Source: Tamarix chinensis (lineage: Eukaryota; Streptophyta; Magnoliopsida; Caryophyllales; Tamaricaceae). From it: 64,000 nucleotides of DNA. Where the stretch lies: contig CM060175.1 of assembly GCA_030549775.1 (NCBI GenBank), positions 96,463,470 to 96,527,469 on the forward strand. Reading direction: 5' to 3'. The position numbers and the translations under genes were made by a program. The stretch's first letter is position 1. Each line of letters opens with the position of its first letter. This document shows, piece by piece, positions 23,977 through 36,010 of this stretch. The notes below the pieces were generated by a model, which worked only from the letters and a program-made list of their open reading frames with translations, was not told the DNA's origin and searched no databases.

Positions 23977-24579
23977 TTAGTATCTTCCCATAATTTATTA
24001 ATATCTAATGTTTGGTTTATTAAGCTTGGAATCCCCCACTATTATAGCCAGTGGACCAAAAAAATATATGGCAGAATGCACCTAACCACTATTATTCGTT
24101 GGTGGATCGATCTCTAGGACATCTTGCGCCTGGCCACTATTATTGCCGATGGATCGGTTTGGGCCCGGCTTAATAATCTTTCACTTTATGTAATTAGTAA
24201 TTTATTCATGTCTTATTCAACGGGTCCATTTATTCAATTCAAGGGAAGAGGGAAAGGTCACAAATCCAGAGACACAAAGATATACTAGCCATAGAATCAA
24301 GCATTCCATATCAAAGATCATGGTATACACAAAACATTAACACGTACTTCAAATATATGTAACACACTTACTTACCAGCCACCCCTTGCATAATTATGAT
24401 ATAATACCATATCACCCCCTTAATTATCTATCCAACCCTAGGTTATGCCAAGTTCTTGTGATACTCGCTAACTTATCAAATACCTTATCTTATTATTCAA
24501 TGGTACTTGTGTCTTATTATGAAACTCATCTAATCCATTGACGTGTTAAACATAAGTTATCGGTTTATCCCTATCATCT

Positions 24580-25560
24580 TTACAAAATTACTGAAATACC
24601 CTTTGTTTGTAAAATTACCAAGTCATCCCTTTTTACTTACCAAATTACCATATTACCCTCCATGTTGCATAATTATCAAATTACCCCTTACTTGTGTTTG
24701 ACTACCAAATTATCCTCCATACTTATTAAATCACCAACTTTACCCCTCATACTTGTTAAGTTACCAATTTACCCTTCCAGTAGGTTAAATTACCGTATTA
24801 CCCTTTCTACTTATCTAACTTACCAAATTGCCCCTTAGGCTTATTAAGTTACCAAATCACCCTTTATACTGTTACACTTGTCAAATTTTCCATTTGGTTA
24901 GTTAGATTACCAAATTACCCTTCTTCATTATTATAATTACCAAATTACCCTTTTAGTTGGTTAAATTACCAAGTTGCCCTTTGTTATTATAAGTACCAAA
25001 TTACCCTTTTAGTTGGTCAAATTACCAAATTATCCTTCTTCATCACTCTAATCACCATTTTGCCCCTTTTAGTTGGTTAATTTACCAAATTGTCCTTCTT
25101 TATTATTATAATTATCATTTTATCCTTCTTCATTATTATAATTATCAAATCACCCCCTTTTAAATGGGTAAATTACCAAATTACCCTTCTTCATTATTAA
25201 AATTACCATTTTGCCCCTCTTTCTACAAATTACCAAAATACCCTTTTCTTTATACCAAATTACCATTTTACCCCTTTACTTTACATAACTACCAAAATAC
25301 CCTTCCTTTACAACAATTTACCATTGTACCCTTTTACATTACATAATTACCAAAATACCCTTCCTTTACACTAAATTACCATAATACCCTTTTCATTATA
25401 TTTAATTCACCAAAATACTTACTTCTACCCAAAAATTACCAAGTTATCCCCTTTCCATGCAAAATTACTAAAATTCCCTCATTCCTTATCCATTTACCAT
25501 TTTACTCATTTACTCTTATGATTTACCATTTTACCCTCATTATGCCACTTTTACCAAAAT
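24580..25560. repeat. ACCAAATTACCCTT low-complexity tandem tract (unit C)
   Basis: About 1 kb of short units such as AAATTACCAAATTACCCTT, with variant spacing of 16-35 bp and TTCTTCATTATTAT inserts. It takes the place that AAT triplets and CATGCAAACCCTA repeats hold in B and D, so the centre of the family is a spot where simple repeats keep forming. Confidence 0.8.
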
Positions 25561-25566
25561 ACCTTC

Positions 25567-26230
25567 TGAAACGAACCCCCAAATGGGGTTTGATAAAAAT
25601 GAAACAATAATCACAAAAATAACCGAACAAGGATAGGGTTAGGGTGATCGGGAATGTTCGATCTAAATCCTCCAAACATAGAATAATAGGGTTACCGGAA
25701 TCCCTACAATAAACAATAAAAAATCGTAAGAATTAAGCAGAGAGCTTTATTTCATAAACTGAAATATTAGTCGAGCAAGTTGTCCTCTTTTACATCAAGA
25801 TGGAAGCTTTATATAGGGTAGCAACTAGCCAAGAATTAATGGGAGTCAAATGTTGGGCAACGGTCAAGAAGGAGGAGCGGTAGAGTGGATTAATGGGGTC
25901 ATTCACCATTGACGGTGAGCGACGAAGAAGGCGGTATCCTGGGTCGTACTAAACGGTGGAGAGGACAATCAAAGGTAGGAGAAGACTAGGTCAAGACTGA
26001 AGGAGCGGCCTTGAGGCCGTGTTTGACTTGATGGGGTCGAGCATGAGGGAGGGGCTTTAAGGCCGCGTTTGACCGGATGAGTATGTGTGAAGTTTGGCCT
26101 TGGGTTCTTAATTTCATCCACTCCCTTTTGGGATTTAAGCTTGTGAATGGTGGGTCTTGGGTTGTAGTAAGATTAAAGGTTGATTTGGGGAATTGAAGGT
26201 GGTTTAATGATGGGTTAGGCAAGTCCCAAC
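25567..26230 (-). repeat. 3' LTR of the nested gypsy element
   Basis: In plus coordinates it begins TGAAACGAACCCCC and aligns with the second copy at 29803 through TTAAGCTTGT at about 26145. The inner end is uncertain: a polypurine-like AAAAGGGG on the minus strand at 26258-26251 suggests a limit near 26230. It carries an AAACTGAAATATTAGTCGAG segment and a coding-like KREWMKLRTQGQTSH frame shared by both LTRs. Confidence 0.75.
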
Positions 26231-26363
26231 TTGACTAGTTGCTTAATACCCCTTTTACAAGATAATAAAATAAATAAACAAAACAAAATAATAATAAAAT
26301 TTAGCTAATTGGCCAATAATGCCATTATTATTGCTAATAATCTTAAAACTCGAATATTTCTTC

Positions 26364-26860
26364 TCAGCAACAGAATCCCATTTCTTTATAGCAATAGTCT
26401 TGGCTCCTTATCCTTGCTTTCTTGGTTAATTTTGCTTGATTATCTTGCAAAATAAAAATACAAAGATAATCAATTATTTTAAAAGGATTATTGATGTTGT
26501 GCTTGGTAAGGGTGCTGAGATTATTTGGGGTTTCATCATCCTCCCCTTCTTGAAAAGGTTTCATCACCGAAACTGAACCTGCATCATAAAAGGGAGATAG
26601 GTCAGAAACATTGCAAGTGTCACTTATATTGCCATAGATTCCAGGGAGATCGATCTTGTAAGCATTATCATTAATGCGTTCCAAGATGGTAAAGGGACTT
26701 TTGCCTCTATGTCGAGTTTGGATTTCCTTTGGGTAGGAAACCTTTCTTTTCGTAAATGGACCCACACAAGGTCTCCTAGAGCGAATATAATCTTCTTGCG
26801 GTGTTTGTTTGCTGCGCTTGCCATCTGATGATTGTGTTGGTTTATTTGTTTCTCCACTGA
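26364..26860 (-). pseudogene. Gypsy integrase C-terminal region, frameshifted
   Basis: Two overlapping frames together give the usual end of a plant gypsy polyprotein. The first has NKHRKKIIFALGDLVWVHLR and KERFPTQRKSKL. The second resumes at about 26700 with FTILERINDNAYKIDLPGIY and CNVSDLSPF, followed by an acidic PFQEGEDDE tail. The GDLVWVHLRKERFP motif is typical of the DNA-binding end of the integrase. A frameshift near 26700 separates them. No chromodomain was seen after it. Confidence 0.85.
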
Positions 26861-26881
26861 CTCGTGTAATGATCTTATGGA

Positions 26882-27325
26882 CTACACCCTACTTTCTGCA
26901 TCAAAATTAGTATAATCAGTTATTGGTAAAGAAATAAGATCAAGTAGTGAGAGAGGGTTAAATCTGTAGACAATTTTAAATTGAGTCCTCTTGGTGGTGG
27001 AGTGGATGGTCCAATTGTATGTGAACTCCACATGTGGTAGGTGGGATTCCCAATTCTTAATGTTATTATCCAATATATCTCGAAGCATGTTACCAATAGT
27101 GCGATTTACCACTTCCTCAGGATTAGCTCGATATGCAGGTTTATTGGGGATAGAGGCTCTAGGTATAAAATCAATCTGATGTTCGATCCCCCTAATTGGA
27201 GGTAACCCTTTTGGGATTTTTTCAGGAAAGAGGTCAGAGTACTCTCTAAGTAAGGAGCACACATTATCAGGTATAGAGTTAAGCAAAGTGAAGTCACTAT
27301 GATAACACTCCTTACGCATGAGCAT
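26882..27325 (-). pseudogene. Deletion fusion: RT start joined in frame to the integrase end
   Basis: A single open frame of 147 codons begins with the region just before RT (EYSDLFPEKIPKGLPPIRG, HQIDFIPRAS, PAYRANPEE). It passes without a break into an integrase segment (VVNRTIGNMLRDIL, WESHLPHVEFTYNWTIHSTT, FNPLSLLDLISLP). In a complete element the two parts lie roughly 2 kb apart. The join is at about 27111-27118. The deletion removes the RT catalytic part, RNase H and the integrase catalytic triad. It could be local to this copy or inherited from a non-autonomous subfamily. Confidence 0.88.
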
Positions 27326-27370
27326 ATAGATGGGTAACTTAGCGGAAAAGGCATAAGAGATGTCCCTTTT

Positions 27371-28010
27371 TCAGGTGAAGAAGTTACGTAGCGGCTTATT
27401 CTGGCCTTCCGTGTTGGGTCTTGAGATCTTTTTTATCTCCTCCCTCATGCTTTTGAATTTGGCTTGTAGTTTGAGTTGATCGTCATGGACTTTCTTGGGT
27501 GATAATGGCATTAGAGTAATCTTTTTGTCATCCTTGACAAGAGAGTAGCTATTTTTATACCCGTCATGCGTTACTTTCCTATCAAATTGCCATGGTCTCC
27601 CAAGTAAGACATGACTAGCATGCATGGGAATGACATCACATAATACCTCATCCGTATATTTCCCAAACTAGATTACAAGTAATACTTGCTTGTGGACTTT
27701 TACCTCACCCATGTCATTGAGCCATTGTAGTTTGTAGGGTCGAGGGTGTTTTGTTGCTATCAGCCTTAATTTGGTAATTAGGCTAGCACTTGCGGCGTTA
27801 ACACAGCTACCGCTATCAATAATTAAACTACATAATTTATCAATGATTCGACATCTGGTATGGAAGATATTTTCACGTTGTATTCGATTGTCATCAAGTT
27901 TTGTGTGTATGTTCAGAGCACATCGTACGACGAGTAGTTCTCCTTCCGAAGCATATACTTCATCATGATCAGGATTACTATCATCATAGGGGTCAACAAG
28001 AGTAGGAGAC
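27371..28010 (-). pseudogene. Gypsy aspartic protease region
   Basis: The minus strand encodes CSLIIDSGSCVNAAS; the catalytic DSG triplet is at 27817-27809. It is followed by the usual HASHVLLGRPWQFDRKVTHD segment and YKNSYSLVKDDKKITLMPLS. It continues from gag after one stop codon (LVD-stop-SPTL near 28012) and has another stop near 27670, ending at NFFT-stop by 27371. This is the normal place of the protease between gag and RT. Confidence 0.82.
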
Positions 28011-29130
28011 TAGTCAACAAGCTCATCATCCTCGGACTCAACCTCTCTTATTGGCCAAACCACCATCACCTTCCTATTGGGACATTCGGATGCGATATGA
28101 CCATGCCCCAAGCACTTGAAGCATTTGATGTTTCTTGAATGTCCAATGCTAGAATTACCACTTGTATGTCCCTTACCCTTTTCCTTAAGAGGGTTTACTT
28201 TACTATAGAATTGAACTCTTGGTCTTTCTTCATTTCTAAGAGGCTGTTTCCAGGTATGATTTTTTGAAAAGCTGGGTTGGAAGTTGGATTGGGGCTTAAA
28301 AGTTCTAACCTTTTTTATTTGTTTTTCAATTTTGATGGCTAAGTTAACCATTTCCTCAATATCCACATAGTGCTTGAGTTTAAGTTTATCAGTTATTTCT
28401 TTGTTAAGCCCACTAAGGAACCTAGCCATGGTCGCCTCCCTATCTTCTATTATGTTAGCCCGAATCATTGCAATTTCCATTTCTTTATAATATTCGTCAA
28501 CACTTTTAGAGCCCTAGATGAGATTTTGTAGTTTCTGGTAGAGTTCTCGATAGTAATAGCTAGGTACAAACCTGCATCGTAATAGCCCTTTGAACTCGTT
28601 CCAATCCCTTACTTGCCTTTCGTGATTTCAGCGCCTATTAGTAACTAGTTGATCCCACCAATTGATAGCATAATCGGTAAATTCAACAATGGCTAGTTTA
28701 ATCTTTTTTTCATCCGAGTAATTGTAGCAGTCAAAAACCAATTCTATTTTTCTTTCCCAATCCAAGTATGCGTCAGGATCGTTTTTGCCACTAAATGTTG
28801 GGATTGTTAATTTGATATTATTTAAATTCCGGTCCTCCCGTTCATACCGCCTTGGATTTCAACGAGGCCGATGTCCCATCCTAGCATGTTCGTGGGCTGA
28901 TGATCCATCGGACGAGAAAATATCAGGTTCAGGGTGGAAGTTCCTTAGATGTCTATTTGGTTGGGGGTTTGGGTGGGTTCAGTTGTATTGTTAATTTTTT
29001 GTTCGATCCGATCCAGTCTTTCTATTAGGATACATAGTTGAGCAGAAATAGGGTTTGAATTACTATCGGATCCTTCCGACACATGTCCTGATAATGCATG
29101 TCTAGTTCGTGAATTAATTTTAATCTGCAT
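28010..29130 (-). pseudogene. Gypsy gag with CCHC zinc knuckle, stops present
   Basis: Reading down the minus strand: NPISAQLCILIERLDRIEQK, then DPDAYLDWERKIELVFDCYN, TDYAINWWDQLVTNRR with a stop, RDWNEFKGLLRCRFVPSYYY, another stop, and KSVDEYYKEMEIAMIRANII. It ends with CFKCLGHGHIASECPNRK, a CX2CX4HX4C zinc knuckle (near 28130-28070). This is the retrotransposon capsid region followed by the nucleocapsid finger. Two in-frame stops (near 28630 and 28516) break it. The last 156 codons (28480-28010) are open. Confidence 0.88.
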
Positions 29131-29787
29131 GTATTAGGTTAAATAATCACATGAGCAATTAGAATAACTTAAAGCAGTGAGTGATTAGAATGTTGGGCTT
29201 TTAGCCCGTGAATTTTCGATAGGACGGGATTTTTGAGCTGGTGGCTTAGACGAAATAGACTTTCGAATAGCCGCCTAATACCCGATAGCTTGCCCCAATT
29301 CTGGATACCAAATTAATTTTGGTATCAACTTCGGATCACTAGGGGAAAGGGTACTCTATGAACCTAGGAAAACATTTTTTTTAAACAGGTAAGAAAAAAA
29401 TTATATTAAGCGCAATTAGCAAAGATTAACTACCCGACAAGTGTATGAGGGCTTTGTCTAGAGAAGGAGAAAACACCAACTTTCAGAACTATAAACTCCA
29501 AACAGCAGGAGAATGCATATTCGAGGTTAATTCAATCGACTCAAACAGGAGATCGGCACGACTAAATCACAATGGAAATACTGGAAAAATCAACGAAAGA
29601 AAATTTATTAAATCGATATGAATGACTCAAAACAGAAATAATAGAAATCAAAGACAGAAACACGAAATTGATACTAGAAATCAAAGACAGGAAAATTGAA
29701 AACACGAAATCGATACTGACACAACCCCAGATCCGAACGGATTCGATTAATAGAAAAATTAAACTAGAGATGAGCGAAGCAGATCGA

Positions 29788-29800
29788 CGCTCTGATACTA
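29788..29800 (-). promoter_or_regulatory. Primer-binding site of the nested gypsy element
   Basis: Two bases after the LTR end (TTCATTTCA on the minus strand, ending at 29803) the minus strand reads TAGTATCAGAGC. This differs by one base from TGGTATCAGAGC, the complement of the initiator methionine tRNA 3' end used by many plant LTR elements. It fixes the element's direction. Confidence 0.8.
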
Positions 29801-29802
29801 GC

Positions 29803-30378
29803 TGAAATGAACCCCCAAATGGGGTTTGATAAAAATAAAACAATAATCACAAAAAAACCGAACAGGGATAGGGTTAGGGTGATCGGGACTACCCGATCTA
29901 AATCCTCCAAATAGAGAATAATAGGGTTGCCGGAATCCCGAAAATAAATAATACAAAATCGTAAGAATTAAGCAGAGAGCTTTATTTCATAAACTGAAAT
30001 ATTAGTCGAGAAAGTTGTCCTCTTTTACATCAAGATGGAAGCTTTATATAGGGCAACAACTAGCCAAGAATTAATAGGAGTTGAACGTTGGGCAACGGTC
30101 AAGAAGGAGGAGCGGTAGAGTGGATTAATGGGGTCATTCACCATTGATGGTGAGCGACGAAGAAGGCGGTATCCTGGGTCGTACTAAACGGTGGAGGGGA
30201 CAATCAAAGGTAGGAGAAGACTCGGTCGAGACTGAAGGAGCGGCCTTGAGGTCGGGTTTGACTTGATGGGGTTGAGCATGAGGGAGCGGCTTTAAGGCTG
30301 CGTTTGACCGGATGAGTACGTGTGAGGTTTGGCCTTGGGTTCTTAATTTCATCCACTCCCTTTTGGGCTTTAAGCTTG
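29803..30378 (-). repeat. 5' LTR of the nested gypsy element, upstream part lost
   Basis: It matches 25567-26145 with scattered differences, including CCGAACARGGATAGGGTTAGG and GAGAGCTTTATTTCATAAAC. After TTAAGCTTGT (30378) the two copies stop matching and the G-rich sequence of unit C begins. The upstream part of this LTR therefore appears deleted or replaced. Confidence 0.75.
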
Positions 30379-30379
30379 T

Positions 30380-31260
30380 AGGGCTAGGTTTTGGCCAAGG
30401 GGTGGTAGGGGAGGTTACAGGGAATGGATTGATGGCCTTGGCGGTGGCGGAAGAGGAGGAATGGCGGCAAACAGTGGTGGTGTAGGGTGGAGGCCAAGAA
30501 GGGGAAAAGAGAAAGAAGAGGAAGAAGGGTGGCTGTAGGGGGCTCATGGGGGTGGCTTGGTGGTGCGGGGAGGTAGTAGGGGGTGGCAGGAGGTAGTGTA
30601 GGTGGTTGGTTGGGAAGTGGCAGTGGCGGTGGAGGGTGGCAAAGCAAAAACAGGGGAAGGGAGAGGAGGAGAAGAAGAGAGAAAAAAGGGGAGGTCTACA
30701 GGGAGAAATGTGGCTCAAGCAGGGCAGAAATGAGGCGTAAGAGAAGAAGAAAAGGAGAGGGGGAGGAGGGGAGGTAGGTGTGGTCGGCTGGGTGGTAGGT
30801 TGCATATGGCAGGAGGTGTCGAATTGTAGGGAGAGGGAAGGGAAAGAAAGGAAAAAGAAGGCACACGGGGCTGGGGTTGCAAGCTCGGGTTTAGTTTGAA
30901 AATGCGAAGAAAAGGATAAGAGAGAGGGAGAGGGAGTAGGATTGCAGGGGTATTGGCAGCAATAGGTGGTGGCAGGTGGCTGTAGTAGGCCAGCCATGGC
31001 GTGCAAGTCGATGGAAGGGGAAGGAGGAAGAAGGAGGATAAGAGAAGGAAAGGAAAGGTAAGTTGGTCGTGCGAGGGAGAAAGAAGGGGGAAAGAGGCTC
31101 GTGCGTGAGGGAGGGGGAGAAAAAGGGAGGACTGGGTTGGCCTAGCCGGGGGAAAGAAAGAAATGAAAAGAAACAAGGGGATGGGCTGGGGCGATGCTTG
31201 GGAGAGGGAGAAGGAGGGGAGAGGAGATGGGCTAGCCAGTAGTCCAACATAGGGAAGGGG
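30380..31260. other. G/purine-rich stretch of unit C
   Basis: GGTGG, GGAGG and AGAAGG motifs give long overlapping proline/serine/leucine-rich frames on the minus strand. Those frames are by-products of composition. The equivalent parts lie at 19490-20460 (B), 31990-33410 (A), 61230-62440 (D) and, in reverse, 58390-58557 and 62744-63590 (E). Confidence 0.6.
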
Positions 31261-31989
31261 ATCACAGGCCTAGTTTTGAAATTTAGTAAAAGGATAATTT
31301 TAGTAATATATTGGTTTTGAAATTTTTTTAAATAAAATGAATATGATAAATAAAAAAAAATACTTATTTTAATTTAATAAATATTCTTATCCATTTTTAT
31401 ATGCTAAAAAATCCACAAAATGATTAAATTAAATAAATTTAAAAGTTAATTTATCCCAAATAAATGGTTATTTATTAAATTCTAGGTTTTAAAATTTTTG
31501 GGGTATTACAATCTAAACATGCTTAACCTAACATTTTCACAAGTGAATATCATAAAAAACCTCTTCCCAACATTAGAACCATTTTAATCATACTTTTGTA
31601 CGCATGATATTTTACATAGGATAACATGCCTTCTTTTTTAATTTTTCATGATAAAAATAATAATCATATAATTATATGTAACAAATCATATCTAACACAA
31701 ATTACATATTAAAATCCTAATGTGTTATAATACAATATCCAAATATTTTAGTAGAGTATAAAGGTTACATGATTTCCAGCAAAACCAAAATTAGCTGGTA
31801 ACCACCTAAAAATTATTAGGCTCCGCTAATAAAACTTTTGTACCTAAAAAATAATATCACAAATACCATATTAATATTTATCAATAAAATAATATTTTTT
31901 ATTAAAAATATTCATTAAATATAAAATTACTAAACTACCCTTGTATATTAAATATTACCAAAATAATGTAAAATTTCAAAAACTCAACT

Positions 31990-33410
31990 CACGCCGTATG
32001 TGCACCATGAGCCATGTATGTAGGGGGGATGGCTCGGTGACTGATTGTTGAGGGTTGGAGGTGGTGGTTAGGTGGTGTTGGTTTTGTCGGTGGGTGTAGG
32101 GTTGCCGTGGGAGGTGAAGATGGTAGTGGTTGGGTGATTTGGTGCAAGAGGGTCGAAGGCTGGGATAGAAGGTGTAGGGTTGCAGGAAGGGGGAAATATA
32201 GATAAAGGAAAGGATAAGAAGAAAAGGAGAGGAAGAAGAAGGATGGAGATGGCGGCGGGGTGGCTACAGAGTGATGGTGCAGGAGTTGGAGGTGGTTGTG
32301 GCTGGAGGTAGGTTGGTTGGGAGGACATGTAGAGGAGGAGGAAATAGAGCCGGGATAAGATTGCAAAGAGGGTGGTAGAGGTGGCGGTAGGATGGTACAT
32401 TGTAGGGCAGGATGCAGGGGTTTTAGGAAGGGTGGTTGGTGGTGGTGAGATTGTGGTTTGGTCATGCAAGGAGGCTATAAGGTAAAGGAAATGATGGTGT
32501 TGAATGAAAGGGGTGGCAACGGCAAAAATTGTCATTTCCCAAGGTATGGATGCGGGAGCTGCGACTAATGCTAGGGGTAGTGATCGGTAGAAATTACCTC
32601 AAGGAAGGGTGGAGAGAAAAACAAGATGGGAGAGGAGAAGGAAGAAGGAGGAAAGGAGGGAAGAGGAAGGTGGATGACAATGGAGGGTGGGATGGTGGTG
32701 GAGCTGATGGTCGGTCTAGCAATGTAAAGGGAGTGGAGGGTTGGTCGTGAGGAAAGAAAATAGAGGCAAGGGAGAAAGAGAAGAAAGGAAGAAGGTCACG
32801 GGAGAAGAGGTAAGGCACGAGGGAGAAGAGAAGGAGGAGGGAGGTAAGGCTTAGGCGTGCAATGGGGTAGGTGGGAGTTGTAGGGAAAGGGTGTAGGTAG
32901 GGTAGGATGGTGTAGGGTTGATAGGGATGGTAGGAGATAGGGCATAGGGAGGTAGATGCAAGTTGGGGAAGGCACTGTAGGGGCCAAAATAGAAAGGAAA
33001 GCGATACAAGGAGGGAGGGAGTACAAGCCTGGTTTGGCCAGAAATGGAAAAAAGTACAACACAGGCGTGCATGGAAAAGGCACGCTGCATGTAGGGGAGG
33101 TGGAGGGGTAATGGGTGTTTAGGCATAAGGGTATAGAATGACGAGGGAGAAGAATAAAGGAAGGTTAGGCTGGGTTGCTAGGGCATGAGGAAAGAAAAGT
33201 AAAGGAGAAGGAAGCCAGGCTGGTGTGGGAATAAGAAAAGAAAAGGGTAGGAGGAGGCTGACCTAAAGAAGAAGAAGGAGAAAGAGGAAAGGGGTGTTGG
33301 GCTAGTGTAGGAAAAAAGAAGAGAAGGGGGAAGAAATAGGCTAGCATAGGAAGAAGAGGAAAAAAAGGGAGAAAAAAAAAGAAAAAGGAAAAAGAAGAAA
33401 AAGAAAGAAA
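31990..33410. other. G/purine-rich stretch of unit A
   Basis: The strand is dominated by G and A with GGTGG and GGAAGAAG runs. Its many open frames on both strands change frame repeatedly and lack any known domain. It passes into AT-rich sequence and the GGGGTATTACA end at 33700. Confidence 0.6.
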
Positions 33411-35919
33411 ATAAAATAGATTTAGGATTAGATTTTAATTTAATTTTTTTAGGATAGTATTAGTTTATCTAAATTTAGTGTATCAAATTATGAAAAATAA
33501 ATTAGATAAAATTGTGGGTTTAAGGTTGATTTAAATAAAAATAGGTAAGATAAAATAATTATAATAATTTATTAAATTATTTATGTAGATTTGTGGGTTA
33601 AAGGTTAACAAAAATAATTAAATTAATATTGAAATATTAAAGTGTTTGGATAAAAGGCTAAACGTACTAAATTAGGGTTATAAAAATTTGGGGTATTACA
33701 CCTTAACCCTTACCTTTTCCCTTTTCCTTTTTCCTTCACCCTCTCCCTTCATGAACTTACCCATCCTATCATCCCAATTATGTTTTTCAATTTGGTTATG
33801 CTAACCAAACTAAGCATAAACTAACATACCACCCTAACCCAGTTAACCCCCTACATATTTATGTTTCACGTAATACATGGTATGCCTTATGTACTGTTCA
33901 AAACATGTACCAACCCCGACCCTTTTCACATTTTATATCCTCATGCAACTCCAACTCTACTTCCTCAATCGCTTTCATTCCCATCATTTTCCAACCCTAA
34001 CTTAGTTCTAACCTCTCTCCTCTCCTTCCCAACCTTTCCTACATTTAATATGGCCTTGCACCACCATTTTTACAACCAAACACTACTATGGAACCTCCAT
34101 TTTTGTGCAAAACCACCACCTTCACCACCAACGTCATGTTGCCTGCTTTCTTCAACATTAAGCCCCAACGATACAAACCCAAACCAGCATGAACCTTCCA
34201 TGCTACCAATTTTTGTTATGCCCACAACCCTCACACAACTCCATCACCTTCAATGTGAGTTTCTTATGTAGCCATCATCTAACAACACCATCCTCTCATG
34301 CAACATAACTCTAGTAATGCGTCTGCCTTATGCAACCTAACTTTTGTTGTGTGAAACCCTAGTGTAGCTCCCCCTTGGTAGTGTCCCTTAGTTCTACATT
34401 TCACTCCCAAATGCATTATTGGTTGGGTATTTTTTTTTCTTGGATAACTTTGTTGGTTGTCAATCCCCATATGTATAGCTTCTAATATATTTTTGTTTAT
34501 CCTTCTTTTTAGGTGAAGAATGCTACTAATTGGAGGATAAGGTTTGGTGTTTGTTGCCTTTTAATTTTTCTATTTTTTCTTGGGAATAATGTAACCCATA
34601 TGCTATTCTAAGAATGTGGAAATTGCATAATGGCATGTTAGGGTTTTATTATGTTAGGTTGTATTTATTTTCCTAAGCGTGTCTTATTATTTTGTATGTA
34701 TTTTTCTAAGTATGTCAGCATGAATTTATGTGTCTTGATTATGTTAAATTATTTGTGTTATTAAGTTTATGACAACATGCTAGAATAGGGCTTGATGTTA
34801 TGAAATAAGTATACATGTGATAATGGGTAGATTTGTGATAGATGTGATGTATGTTTAGGGGTAAGATTTTAGTCAGGGTTTTTCCGTCCCAAACCATTTA
34901 CATGATATGATAAGTATTCTATTATATTGCTTGCACGTCGTAGTTAAACTTTTATATATGGATTTATGGTGTTTGAGCATGATTAGGGTTATGTTTATAG
35001 TAATATATGTTGTATGCTATATGGGTAGGAATGTCTTATTACATATGTCATGATGTTAATTGTTATCTTGAGTACTAGTCTATGCCTTAAATTTATTATA
35101 TATGATTGGCATGAGATTAGTGATATGTAAGTTATGCATGCGTAAGATCTTGTACACTTAATAAGCTTATTCATGTGTTGGAGTAAAATAGTCAATTTCT
35201 TTGTCTTAAAAATTACATGCATGCAAAAGTGTTTCAATTTATCGTATTTTAGCATTTTCATGGAAAATTATTACTTAAATTAAAGTTTAGCATTAAAATG
35301 GATATTATCATGGTAATTATGGTTTTAAAGGAATTTTGGCATTTAGGAATAATTAGACATAGGATAACCGTTCCTAGGTTCACCTTAGTGTTGACTTTAA
35401 CTTTTACTTGGACCATTGATATTTGGGTTAACTTGAATCAATGGAAATATAGGAAAATGTTTAAGTATGGAATTGGAATTGGTGTGCATTATATGATATT
35501 TCATGATCACCTTATTAATATGTTAGTATTTAAAGTGAAATACATTGAGATTAGAAATGGTATATTTGTAAAGGTAACTACCCTATAGACAAAGTTTATC
35601 CCTTAAGTTGGTTTGGTTTTCACTAGGTGTCTTAGAGCCCTAGTTATGACCTATATCTTACTTTACTTAATTATTCAAACTTCTTAGAGGGTATGCATAC
35701 TTATGGATTGTATTTCCTTGTCGATAAGGTACTATATTTCCTTTATGTACTGGTGAGACCCGGGTACCTTAGTATTTCTTGGGTTGATAACCGATAGGAT
35801 ACTATTTTACCTTTGTGTACCTTAGTATATCTAGGTTGATATTATCTCCTCTCAAGTAATTAAAATATAATTAATTATTTTTTAGTTATTAGAATTAAAT
35901 TGGATTTTTGGTTTGGTAG

Positions 35920-36010
35920 TTGTCTCTGTGCCCTACCTATGGTTTGGTAGTTACCCTTATGCCCTACATATGTTCAGCAATTGCTTTCATGCCCTACCTA
36001 TGGTATTTGA
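35920..36010. repeat. 36-bp minisatellite of unit F
   Basis: Three units of the form ATGGTTTGGTAGTTACCCTTATGCCCTACAT match the reverse complement of the minisatellite in unit A. Further similarity continues at 35640-35900, so F and A belong to the same subfamily in opposite directions. Confidence 0.7.

Larger units (their letters stand above)
23369..24172. repeat. 2 x 3 palindrome array of unit C, triplets separated by a plastid insert
   Basis: Units start at 23369, 23419 and 23467, then at 24036, 24086 and 24134. Each keeps CCACTATTATWSSC and GGTGGATYGG, or its degraded form. The third unit of each triplet again differs and ends in the GGCCCGGCT or GGTCTAGCCCC type. In B and D the triplets are only about 70-120 bp apart; here about 450 bp of foreign DNA separates them. 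Confidence 0.8.
25567..30378 (-). mobile_element. Internally deleted Ty3/gypsy element nested in unit C
   Basis: Two direct repeats (25567 to about 26230, and 29803 to about 30378) start TGAAAYGAACCCCCAAATGG and align for about 575 bp. They bound a minus-strand internal region with gag, protease, a short RT piece fused to the integrase end, and an integrase tail. A primer-binding site follows the 5' LTR (29800-29788). The chromovirus-like class is suggested by EYSDLFPEKIPKGLPPIRG and the NVSDLSPF ending. Most of RT, all RNase H and the integrase core are missing, and frames are broken by stops and shifts, so it cannot move on its own. The right LTR seems cut short near 30378 and no target duplication was seen. 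Confidence 0.85.
22626..31510 (-). repeat. Unit C: giant LTR-like unit with perfect ATCTA target duplication
   Basis: C starts TGTAACACCGCTAAAATTC and ends AAATTTTTGGGGTATTACA. It is flanked by identical ATCTA copies at 22621-22625 and 31511-31515. Removing the gypsy insertion (25567 to about 30378) leaves about 4.1 kb, close to unit D. From the left it holds the terminal fold-back, hairpin, two palindrome triplets (23369-23505 and 24036-24172), an ACCAAATTACCC low-complexity tract, a purine/G-rich stretch (30380-31260) and an AT-rich end. The spacer between the triplets holds a plastid insert. Identity to B over the first 150 bp looks near 70 percent by eye, so these are old copies. Confidence 0.85.
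14614..33700 (-). repeat. Unit A: giant LTR-like unit, hosts B and C
   Basis: A starts TATAACACCCCCAAATTTAT (14614; G to A in the second base of the family's TGTAACACCC) and ends AAATTTGGGGTATTACA at 33700. Flanks are TCTTA (14609-14613) and CCTTA (33701-33705), a 5-bp duplication with one change. With B, C and their duplications removed it measures about 4.6 kb: 14614-15330, 20897-22625 and 31516-33700. It holds a 36-bp minisatellite (20920-21120) and a 147-bp tandem array (21900-22620). Near the right end it has a G-rich stretch (31990-33400) and a purine tract. The strand given follows the inferred LTR direction. No retroelement protein was seen. Confidence 0.82.

Noticed and set aside
27771..27968. 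Plus-strand open frame opposite the gypsy protease
   Set aside because: It is the antisense shadow of the protease region that carries the DSG motif on the minus strand.
30134..33347. Long proline/serine/leucine-rich frames on the minus strand (up to 290 codons)
   Set aside because: They lie in purine-rich LTR sequence of units C and A; the longest fuses gypsy LTR with C sequence. No domain is recognisable.
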